Made by a program: the position numbers and the translations under genes. Shown here piece after piece: positions 1 to 5,688 of a stretch of DNA of 6,281 nt. Positions within the stretch are counted from its first letter, which is position 1. Each line of letters opens with the position of its first letter. The notes below the pieces were generated by a model that made no database searches, was not told the origin of the DNA, and was given only the letters and a program-made list of their open reading frames with translations. This DNA comes from Oscillospiraceae bacterium (GTDB lineage Bacteria; Bacillota; Clostridia; Oscillospirales; Oscillospiraceae), in contig JAIEIQ010000087.1 of NCBI GenBank assembly GCA_029065305.1, positions 1-6,281 of the forward strand. Direction: 5' to 3'.

Positions 1-409
1 CCTCCAGCCGGACGCCCCTCTCCTCCGCAGGCAGAAACGCGCCCCCCTCCCACTGAACCTCCTGAACCAGCAGCCGCTGGCGGAGGTCGGCGGGCACCGG
101 CGGGCTCTCCCGGAAGAGGCGCACCCGCTTCACCGGCCCCTCCTCCACGCCCCGAAGCACGCACAGGTCGTTGACGCCGGGGCGCAGCGGCATCCGGATA
201 ATAGGCGCGCCGTTCAGCTCCACCAGAATCCAGGGCTCGGACTGGGAAAACGCCGCCTCCAGAATCAGGTGGAGCCGGGACCCGGTAAAGCGGAGCTCCA
301 AGCCGCCGCAGGACCAGAACAGGGGAAATACCCCGTTGCGGCGGGCGGCGCTCTCCTGGAAGCGCCCGAAGGGGTGGAAGGGGATGTGGAAAATACTGGC
401 GCTGTCCAT
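1..409 (-). CDS. SGNH/GDSL-family esterase, CE2-like N-terminal domain (partial, 3' end off window)
   Basis: The first 136 residues are present and run off the left edge without a stop. The segment FWSCGGLELRFTGS (about residues 31-44), followed by alternating hydrophobic strands, resembles the jelly-roll N-terminal domain of carbohydrate esterase family 2 and related SGNH hydrolases. In that family a phrase like RGVRLE (131-136) usually sits just before the catalytic GDS block, so the window seems to end immediately before the nucleophile serine. The likely role is deacetylation of an acylated sugar or glycan, but the catalytic residues are not visible. No signal peptide is seen, which suggests cytoplasmic action. 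The ATG at 409 is supported by AAGGAGG at 417-423. The gene lies 153 nt beyond the stop of the MoxR gene and may have its own promoter. The family call rests on the N-terminal domain only. Confidence 0.7.
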   Translation of the reverse strand, partial: MDSASIFHIPFHPFGRFQESAARRNGVFPLFWSCGGLELRFTGSRLHLILEAAFSQSEPWILVELNGAPIIRMPLRPGVNDLCVLRGVEEGPVKRVRLFRESPPVPADLRQRLLVQEVQWEGGAFLPAEERGVRLE

Positions 410-416
410 GGCGAAA

Positions 417-423
417 CCTCCTT
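417..423 (-). promoter_or_regulatory. Ribosome binding site of the SGNH hydrolase gene
   Basis: The minus strand reads AAGGAGG, ending 7 nt before the ATG at 409. This near-perfect Shine-Dalgarno sequence fixes the start of a gene that is truncated by the window. Confidence 0.8.
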
Positions 424-463
424 GCGTTAAGCCCCGCGGAGGGAGCTGGAAATTCTCCCCTTT

Positions 464-492
464 ACGATACCACGCGGCGGATGAAATTGCAA
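464..492 (-). promoter_or_regulatory. Possible sigma-A promoter for the SGNH hydrolase gene
   Basis: The minus strand has TTGCAA (487-492), a 17-nt spacer and TATCGT (464-469). Each box matches 4 of 6 consensus bases. Transcription would begin near 457, about 48 nt before the start codon. The site lies in the only sizeable gap among the left-hand minus-strand genes (410-562), so separate transcription is plausible. Read-through from the operon upstream is equally possible, because no convincing terminator is seen. Confidence 0.3.
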
Positions 493-562
493 GGGGCGTA
501 TTGACATGTCCCTTTATAAGAAGGGCGCCTGCCCGCTTCCATACAGGCATGGCGGCTCCGGA

Positions 563-2059
563 CTACTCCAGCGCCTCAATTTCTCTCCGGATTCTGCTGC
601 GGGTCTGGTCGAAGAGCAGCTCCCGGTTGTGGCGGTAGTAGGCCTCGCAGCCGAAGTTCTCTACAAACCAGGAGGTGTCGTATCCGGCGGTGACCTCGGT
701 GACAAAGATCACCAGCTCCTGACTCTCCCCCAGGGCCTCCTCCAGATACCGGAAGGCGCAGTCGAAGAATCTGCCGGTCTCCGCCCCCAGCCGCTCCCGC
801 TCCGCCGTCTCGGCGGCGAACCGCTCCCGAATCAACTCCATAGCCTCCGCCCCGGCCTCCTGGAGCAGCGCCCGCTGGTACGCCTCCAGCTTTGCCAGCT
901 CCGCCAGAAGCCGCCTCCGGCCCTCCCGGTCCAGGCTCCCGGCCTCACCGCCCCGCCGCAGGGCCTCCCGGCGGCGCTCCACGAGCCCGGCCAGCGCCTC
1001 CGCCGCGTCCGCCCCCTGGGCGATCCGGTCCCGGAGGGCGGAGAGGCCGGCGTACAGATCCTCACACAGCTGGTCCTGCCAGCGGGTCCGCCGGGCGGCC
1101 TCGGTAAGGCGGCTGAGGAGCAGGCTCATCACCGCCAGCCGCTCGTCGAAGGGTGCCCCGGCCAGCTGGGAGAGGGCCAGTCGCTCCCACCGGCCCGCCA
1201 GAATCTCCTCCACGCGGTAGGACCCCCGGTATTTGTTGTAGAGATCCAGGTAGTTGGCGAAGTCCTTGGCGATGGCGGGGAGCTGGAGGTATTCCCCCAC
1301 CACCTCCCGGGTGACGGGGATACCTAGCTTCTCATAGGCGAAGAGGATTTCGCTCAGATCCTCCCACCCCCGGGCGGTGACGAACTGGAGGCCGTCCACC
1401 GTGTTCTCCACCCGGTAGAAGTGGTCCTTTTTGATGTCCAGATAGGAGGTCACCGCGCTGTGGAGGCCCTTCCGGGCGGCGTATTTTTTCCAGGCGGGGT
1501 AGTCCTCCCGCACATCCATCCGCCGGACCCGGTCCAGCGTCACCACGTCGAAATCCCGGACGGACTTGTTGTACTCCGGGGGATTCCCCGCGGCCACGAT
1601 GAGCCACCCGGCGGGAAGGGTCTGGTTGCCGAAGCGCTTGCACTGGAGGAACTGAAGCATCATGGGGGCTAAAGTTTCGCTGACGCAGTTGATCTCGTCG
1701 AGAAACAGAATGCCCTCCCGCACCCCTGTTTTCTCCATAAGCTGGTACACGGAGGCCAGAATCTCGCTCATGGTGTACTCCGTCACTGAAAACTCCCGCC
1801 CGCTGAAGGTCTGCTTCTCGATGAAGGGCAGGCCCACCGCGCTCTGCCGGGTGTGGTGGGTGATGGTGTAGGATACCAGCCCCACCCCAGCCTCGGCGGC
1901 GATCTGCTCCATGATCTGGGTTTTCCCGATGCCCGGAGGGCCCATCAGCAGAACGGGCCGCTGTCGGACGGGGGGAATCGCGTACTCCCCCAGAGCATCC
2001 CTGATGGCATATGCCCGCAGAGTGTTCAGAATCTCCTGCTTGGCCTGCTGAATATTCAT
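563..2059 (-). CDS. MoxR-family AAA+ ATPase with long helical C-terminal extension
   Basis: This 498-residue protein carries an intact ATPase core: Walker A GPPGIGKT (40-47), Walker B ILFLDEIN (117-124), sensor-1 segment AAGNP (156-160, Asn159), a DRVRR arginine-finger region (176-180) and a sensor-2-like TARGWEDLS (228-236). These match the MoxR branch of AAA+ proteins, which form ATP-driven rings that remodel client proteins together with a VWA partner. Residues 300-445 are rich in Ala, Glu, Arg and Leu and probably form long helices or coiled coil. They are followed by a hydrophobic and aromatic block (449-485, including ELVIFVTEV and CEAYYRHNRELLF). The protein is longer than a minimal MoxR of about 300-350 residues. 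Its ATG overlaps the stop of the VWA gene by 4 nt (ATGA), and AGGAGG lies at 2069-2074, so translation is probably coupled. It is the last gene of the run. The client is unknown. Confidence 0.9.
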   Translation of the reverse strand: MNIQQAKQEILNTLRAYAIRDALGEYAIPPVRQRPVLLMGPPGIGKTQIMEQIAAEAGVGLVSYTITHHTRQSAVGLPFIEKQTFSGREFSVTEYTMSEILASVYQLMEKTGVREGILFLDEINCVSETLAPMMLQFLQCKRFGNQTLPAGWLIVAAGNPPEYNKSVRDFDVVTLDRVRRMDVREDYPAWKKYAARKGLHSAVTSYLDIKKDHFYRVENTVDGLQFVTARGWEDLSEILFAYEKLGIPVTREVVGEYLQLPAIAKDFANYLDLYNKYRGSYRVEEILAGRWERLALSQLAGAPFDERLAVMSLLLSRLTEAARRTRWQDQLCEDLYAGLSALRDRIAQGADAAEALAGLVERRREALRRGGEAGSLDREGRRRLLAELAKLEAYQRALLQEAGAEAMELIRERFAAETAERERLGAETGRFFDCAFRYLEEALGESQELVIFVTEVTAGYDTSWFVENFGCEAYYRHNRELLFDQTRSRIRREIEALE

Positions 2060-3375
2060 GCGCCGTCTCCTCCTGCCGTCCAGCGGCTGATGTTCTCCTC
2101 CCCCAGGACCAGCCGGATGGCCCAGGGCGGGAATGAAACCGCCATGGGCGGCTCCCCGGTCAAAATGAAGGCCGTCTCGTAATCGGGCCGCTTTTTCGGA
2201 AAGATCCCCATGCCGTCAGTGAAATAGATCATCCCCCGCAGCTGGGTAAAGACGCCCGCCTCCCGAAGGCGGTCCACGTGGGCGAACACGGGCCGGAAGT
2301 CCGTGGCGCTGCCCCCGGAGAGCTGGAAGCTCTCCATATAGGAGCGCAGCTCGTCCAGATTGGCGATGGCGTCGTCCCGCCGGAGCTGGTCGTCGCACTG
2401 TAGGATCCGGATATTCACCCGGCGGGTGAAGGTGGAGGCGCTCCGCAGGATGCTGTAGGTCTCCTCCAGAAACGCCCGAACCATCTCCCCGGAGGTGGAC
2501 ATGGAGGTGTCGATGGCGATGACAAAGTCCTCCACCCGCCGCTCCTCCCGGGTCTCCGGCGGCTCAATGAGGGGCATGTTCCCGTATAGTTGCAGGCCGT
2601 AGGTGTAGAAGGTGTAGTCGAAGGCGTCGCCGTCGGCCTCCATGACCTCCCGGCAGGCGGCGAACCGGCGCAGAAACGCCCGGTAGTCCACGCTCTCCCG
2701 GCTGGCCACCTTCACCTGCTCATAGATGGCCTCGCCCCCCTGGGCCTGTCCCCCCAGCACGGTGTCCATGGCCGTCTGGGCCCGGCCCGCCAGGTCCTGC
2801 CACCGCTGGTCCTGGCGCTGCTGCTGCTCCTCGTCCCGGCCCTCCGGGTCCCAGAGGCCGTGGTCGTCGGCGAAGAACTCCTGCTGGAGCCGGGCAAGCT
2901 CGTACTCCGGCAGCTTTTGACGCAGGAGCTCCCGGTAAATCCCCTCCGCCGTCAGGACCTTCATCCTTTCCCGCAGTTCACCCCAGAGCTTCAGCCGCAG
3001 GGGCCGGACCCCGGACACCGCCGTACAGGGGCAGTCCAGCCCCTCCAAAACGCTCTCCACCGCGATATCGCAGCTGAGATCCCAGAGGGCGCTGTCCCGG
3101 CCCCGCTTCTTGGCGATGTGCCGGAGGATGCAGTGGAGCACCGTGTGGAGGTAGATCCGGTTGACCGCCGCGGGGGAGCGCAGAAACCGGTCCGACAGGT
3201 AGGCCCCGCTGTAGTAGAGGGATTCCCCGTCGGCGGCAATGAACATGGTCCTGTCCGCCCCGGGCTCGAAGCGCAGAGCGCACAGAGCCGCGTCCAGGTA
3301 GGGCAGGTGCAGATAGAGCTCGTTTCGCGCGGCCTGGAGGATTTCCAGGCCGATTTCATTCAGGTCCTTTGGCAT
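2056..3375 (-). CDS. VWA-like protein with DUF2201-type putative metallopeptidase domain
   Basis: This 439-residue protein is the probable partner of the adjacent MoxR ATPase. The N-terminal half resembles the putative metallopeptidase domain of DUF2201 (COG3864) proteins. It contains HTVLHCILRH (77-86) followed by a GRDSALWDLSCDIAVE stretch typical of that domain. The usual HExxH glutamate is threonine here, so protease activity is doubtful. A charged Gln/Glu/Arg-rich linker (about 165-205) leads to a C-terminal VWA domain with a complete-looking MIDAS: DTSMS (Asp289, Ser291, Ser293), Thr358 in GGSATD, and Asp387 in FTDG. The ATG at 3375 is preferred because AGGGGGA precedes it at 3382-3388. 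A longer reading from 3405 would need a TTG codon inside the end of the upstream gene. A 19-nt gap separates it from the LRR gene, and it shares ATGA with the MoxR gene. Confidence 0.88.
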   Translation of the reverse strand: MPKDLNEIGLEILQAARNELYLHLPYLDAALCALRFEPGADRTMFIAADGESLYYSGAYLSDRFLRSPAAVNRIYLHTVLHCILRHIAKKRGRDSALWDLSCDIAVESVLEGLDCPCTAVSGVRPLRLKLWGELRERMKVLTAEGIYRELLRQKLPEYELARLQQEFFADDHGLWDPEGRDEEQQQRQDQRWQDLAGRAQTAMDTVLGGQAQGGEAIYEQVKVASRESVDYRAFLRRFAACREVMEADGDAFDYTFYTYGLQLYGNMPLIEPPETREERRVEDFVIAIDTSMSTSGEMVRAFLEETYSILRSASTFTRRVNIRILQCDDQLRRDDAIANLDELRSYMESFQLSGGSATDFRPVFAHVDRLREAGVFTQLRGMIYFTDGMGIFPKKRPDYETAFILTGEPPMAVSFPPWAIRLVLGEENISRWTAGGDGA

Positions 3376-3381
3376 GGGCGT

Positions 3382-3388
3382 TCCCCCT
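3382..3388 (-). promoter_or_regulatory. Ribosome binding site deciding the start of the VWA gene
   Basis: The minus strand reads AGGGGGA, 6 nt before the ATG at 3375. The in-frame TTG at 3405 has no comparable site and overlaps the stop of the preceding gene, so the 3375 start is chosen. Confidence 0.7.
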
Positions 3389-3394
3389 GGAGAA

Positions 3395-4321
3395 TTATAA
3401 ATCAAACCGCTTCGCTTTTCCCGCCGGCCGCCGCTGTCCCGACGCCTCCAGCAGCAGGGCCATCGCCTCCGTGGCCCCCAGCTCCCGGGCCAGAGCCGCC
3501 GCCTCCGCCACGGCCTCCTGTCCGGGCCGGAACCGCTCCAGGGTCCAGCTCAGTCCCCCGGCGTCCCGCTCCCGGACCAGCCAGGACAAAACCGCCCCCG
3601 CCCTGGGGGCAGTATAGGCCTCGTACCTCGCCTGGGCCCTGGGGCTCAGCCCCGCCGGATATCGCAGGCGGCACCACGCCAGGCGCAGAATACACCCGGG
3701 GTCGTGCTCCCGGCGCAGGGTTTCCTCCCAGGCCCCGTCGTAGAGGCCCAGGTCCAGCCGCTTCCTCCGGAAGGCGCTGTGGTAGGGGAAGCCGGGGCCG
3801 TAGAGGTGGAAGTCAAAGTGGTGGGCGGGGTCGTTGTTCTCGTAGCTCTCGATATACTCCGGGAACACCAGCCGCAGAACAAGCTGTCCGTCCGCGAAGA
3901 CGGCGGCGTCCAGCTCCCCCGCCAGCTCCCCGGCGAAGTAGGCCAGGGCCCCGCCGCCGTCGGACGCGCCGGAGACCTCCAGGTGCTTCAGGCTCCGGCA
4001 GTTCATCAGACACCCGCTGCCCCAGGTCTCCGTCCCGGACCAGACCCGGATCCGCTCCAGACCCGTGCAGCCGTAGAGAGCGTAGTCCCCCACGCGCTCC
4101 AGAGTCTCCGGCAGCGTCAGCTCCCGCAGCTCCCGCAGCTCCCGCTGGGGCTCCTCCCCGGGGGCGGGGGCGAAGGCCCGGTCCCCCAGCGCCGTCACCG
4201 GCAGGCCCTCCAGCTCCTCCGGCAGGACGGCCGTATGGCCCGCAGCCTTTACGCGGAGGATGGCGGCCCCCTCCGCGCCGATCTCCCAGACGAGGTCCAG
4301 GCCGTTGACAGATCCCTCCAT
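3395..4321 (-). CDS. Cytoplasmic BspA-type leucine-rich-repeat protein
   Basis: This 308-residue protein lacks a signal peptide or membrane segment. Residues about 31-116 contain two to three BspA-type (LRR_5) repeats, seen as LPEELEGLPVTALGDRAF, then LTLPETLERVGDYALYGCTGL and a looser third copy ending NCRSLKHLEV. The middle (about 135-235) is an unassigned region with many aromatic residues. The C-terminus (about 255-293) is helical, with ALARELGATEAMALLLEAS resembling an ankyrin-like helix pair. LRR folds bind proteins, so a client-recognition or scaffold role for the VWA-MoxR pair encoded just downstream is plausible but inferred. The ATG lies 1 nt after the stop of the HTH-flavoprotein gene, and its ribosome site GGAGG (4328-4332) sits inside that gene, indicating coupled translation. 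An in-frame 9-nt tandem repeat encodes RELRELREL at 60-68. Confidence 0.8.
   Translation of the reverse strand: MEGSVNGLDLVWEIGAEGAAILRVKAAGHTAVLPEELEGLPVTALGDRAFAPAPGEEPQRELRELRELTLPETLERVGDYALYGCTGLERIRVWSGTETWGSGCLMNCRSLKHLEVSGASDGGGALAYFAGELAGELDAAVFADGQLVLRLVFPEYIESYENNDPAHHFDFHLYGPGFPYHSAFRRKRLDLGLYDGAWEETLRREHDPGCILRLAWCRLRYPAGLSPRAQARYEAYTAPRAGAVLSWLVRERDAGGLSWTLERFRPGQEAVAEAAALARELGATEAMALLLEASGQRRPAGKAKRFDL
4118..4144 (-). repeat. In-frame 9-nt tandem repeat (three perfect copies) inside the LRR gene
   Basis: The plus strand has CAGCTCCCG three times without mismatch. On the coding strand it encodes Arg-Glu-Leu three times (residues 60-68), just before a leucine-rich repeat. Because the unit is three codons, slippage would change the protein length without a frameshift. 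Confidence 0.85.
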
Positions 4322-4322
4322 G

Positions 4323-5600
4323 CTACGCCTCCATCATGTGCCGGGCAAAGTCCGCGCCCCGGTCCGACACACCGGGCAGGCGAATCAGACTGCCCTTCTC
4401 ATTGGCGGTCTCCAGCAGGCAGAACCGGGGGGGCAGGTAAAAGCTCTTGTTCATGTTCAGCGACGAGATGAGCTGCCGGGCCAGCAGGTCCCCGCCGGAG
4501 TAGCCGGAGACCACCAGGCCATAGAGCCGCTTGTCGTAGAACCGGCTCTGGCGGAAGAGGGCCGTCAGGCGGTTGACAAAGGCGGTGAGGTTGGCGGCAA
4601 AGGCGTCGTTGTAGTTGGCGCAGAGCATCACCAGGGCGTCGCACTCCCGGACCGCCGGGAACACCTCGTCCACCATAGGCCCGCCGTAGAAGCAGCCCCC
4701 CCGCTCGCCGAAGTGGAGGCAGGTGGTGTAGGCGCAGCCGTTGCAGTCGGCTACGGTGTTGTTGCGCAGGCACAGCTCCTGGATCTCAATGTCCTCCGGC
4801 AGGTTCCGCTTCACCAGCTCCCACAGGGCCAGGGTGTTGCTGGTGGAGCGCACGGAGGCGTGGAGGGCCACCAGCTTCTTCAGCGGGGGCAGGGGAGGCC
4901 AGTAGAGCAGCCGCTCCACCAGCTCCGCCATGGCCAGCCGGAAGGCGGAGGCCTCGTCGGTGCCGTGGATCTCCGCCTGGACCCGGAAGTTGCGCAGGGA
5001 GCCGGTGGCCTCCACCAGGGGCCGGCCCAGAAAGGCGCAGCCGGAGAGGTTCGCCGCCAGGACCAGATCCCGGGCCACATCCTTGGTGTAGAGCTCCCCC
5101 ATGCCGGTGACGATCACCGCGCCGAGACAGCCCTCCAGAAGGCTGGTGTCCTGGCGGAGGGCGCAGAGGAGGCGGTAGTATTCCACACTGCATCCGTACT
5201 CGTCCAGGCACACGGCGAAAAGAAGCCTGCGGCCCCGCAGGCCCTTTACCCCGTCCGCCGGGTCCCGCCAGAGAGTCCCCGCCGGAACGATGGCAGAGAG
5301 GTCCTTTTTTAATTCCGCTGTGTATTTGTTTTCAGGCATGATTACGGTAAGTTGCGGTGTTCCAGGTGGCACTGAACTTTTGCGATTATCTGTTAAGCCC
5401 AAAATATAATCTGCGGAAACATCAAAATAGCCCGCTAGAGTCATTAATGTTGTAGCTGGAATATTGACCTGCCCATATTCAATTTTTTGATAATGCTGGT
5501 ATGTGCAGTTCAAAACGGCGGCTACATCTACCTGCCTTACGCCCTTTTGTTTTCTAAGTTCTTTAATTCTACTTGGAAAAATTTTTCCTGTCACATCCAT
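4323..5600 (-). CDS. XRE-family HTH domain fused to a flavodoxin/FMN-reductase-like protein
   Basis: This 425-residue fusion heads the operon. Residues about 11-70 form a XRE/Cro-type helix-turn-helix (IKELRKQKG start, recognition region YQHYQKIEYGQ, ending SADYILGLTDN). After a linker, residues about 120-235 form an unassigned alpha/beta domain with motifs such as LCALRQDTSLLEG, YTKDVARDLV and GRPLVEATGSLRNF. Residues about 242-400 resemble NADPH-dependent FMN reductases or iron-sulfur flavoproteins: an SVRSTSNT phosphate-binding loop (249-256), then Cys286, Cys289, Cys294 and Cys303 (C-x2-C-x4-C-x8-C), then a DALVMLCANYND segment. The four cysteines could bind an Fe-S cluster or metal. The likely role is a flavin- or redox-responsive regulator of its own operon. 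The ATG at 5600 is preferred, with AGAGG at 5606-5610. A 40-residue longer reading to 5720 would run through the divergent promoter. The HTH part is AT-rich and the flavoprotein part GC-rich. Confidence 0.82.
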   Translation of the reverse strand: MDVTGKIFPSRIKELRKQKGVRQVDVAAVLNCTYQHYQKIEYGQVNIPATTLMTLAGYFDVSADYILGLTDNRKSSVPPGTPQLTVIMPENKYTAELKKDLSAIVPAGTLWRDPADGVKGLRGRRLLFAVCLDEYGCSVEYYRLLCALRQDTSLLEGCLGAVIVTGMGELYTKDVARDLVLAANLSGCAFLGRPLVEATGSLRNFRVQAEIHGTDEASAFRLAMAELVERLLYWPPLPPLKKLVALHASVRSTSNTLALWELVKRNLPEDIEIQELCLRNNTVADCNGCAYTTCLHFGERGGCFYGGPMVDEVFPAVRECDALVMLCANYNDAFAANLTAFVNRLTALFRQSRFYDKRLYGLVVSGYSGGDLLARQLISSLNMNKSFYLPPRFCLLETANEKGSLIRLPGVSDRGADFARHMMEA

Positions 5601-5605
5601 AAAAA

Positions 5606-5610
5606 CCTCT
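5606..5610 (-). promoter_or_regulatory. Ribosome binding site of the HTH-flavoprotein gene
   Basis: The minus strand reads AGAGG, 5 nt before the ATG at 5600. It supports this start over the in-frame ATG at 5720, which lies inside the divergent gene. Confidence 0.55.
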
Positions 5611-5617
5611 AAAGCTC

Positions 5618-5645
5618 TTGACACTAATAAATAAATGTGTATAAT
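5618..5645 (+). promoter_or_regulatory. Consensus sigma-A promoter for the small plus-strand gene
   Basis: A perfect -35 TTGACA (5618-5623) and a perfect -10 TATAAT (5640-5645) are separated by 16 nt. Transcription would start near 5652, giving a leader of about 37 nt before the ATG at 5689. A promoter this close to consensus next to a XRE-type regulator gene suggests control by repression. Confidence 0.8.
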
Positions 5646-5648
5646 ACA
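5638..5648. promoter_or_regulatory. Dyad in the divergent promoter, candidate operator for the HTH protein
   Basis: TGTATAATACA is a perfect inverted repeat with 5-nt arms around a central A, and it covers the plus-strand -10 box. A second, wider pair, ATGTG (5635-5639) and CACAT (5655-5659), is centred on the same small region with about two helical turns between half sites. A XRE-type protein bound here would block both divergent promoters. Short AT-rich dyads also arise by chance, so this is only a candidate. Confidence 0.3.
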
Positions 5649-5676
5649 AAGTAGCACATGAAAAAGTCTGTGTAAA
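5648..5676 (-). promoter_or_regulatory. Probable promoter of the HTH-flavoprotein/LRR/VWA/MoxR operon
   Basis: The minus strand has TTTACA (5671-5676, 5 of 6 consensus), a 17-nt spacer, and TACTTT (5648-5653) preceded by TG as in an extended -10. Transcription would start near 5641, about 41 nt before the ATG at 5600. It overlaps the start region of the plus-strand promoter, so the two transcripts probably interfere and share regulation. It is weaker than the opposing promoter. Confidence 0.4.
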
Positions 5677-5688
5677 GGAGAAAGTGCA

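Noticed and set aside
441..459. A GGGAG/CTCCC stem in the leader of the esterase gene, considered as a riboswitch or attenuator
   Set aside because: There are only five pairs with a 9-nt loop and no alternative partner or T-run.
501..520. TTGACA and TATAAG on the plus strand in the 410-562 gap
   Set aside because: The spacer is only 8 nt, far too short for a sigma-A promoter, and no plus-strand gene follows.
522..545. A terminator after the MoxR gene (GGGC/GCCC stem followed by TTCTTAT on the minus strand)
   Set aside because: The stem is only 4 bp and the T-run is broken. It is too weak to call, so read-through to the esterase gene remains open.
506..1327. A 273-residue plus-strand open frame antisense to the MoxR gene
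   Set aside because: It is a Pro/Leu/Gly-rich shadow with no domain; the opposite strand has Walker A and B motifs.
3376..3405. A longer VWA protein starting at a TTG at 3405
   Set aside because: The TTG lies within the last codons of the LRR gene and lacks a ribosome site, while the ATG at 3375 has AGGGGGA at good spacing.
2590..4308. A 572-residue plus-strand open frame across the VWA and LRR genes
   Set aside because: It is low-complexity, rich in Pro, Arg and Gly, and antisense to two genes with clear domains. It is a GC-driven shadow.
4260..5312. A 350-residue plus-strand open frame antisense to the flavoprotein
   Set aside because: It has no recognisable motifs and a biased composition, and it lies opposite a convincing flavoprotein.
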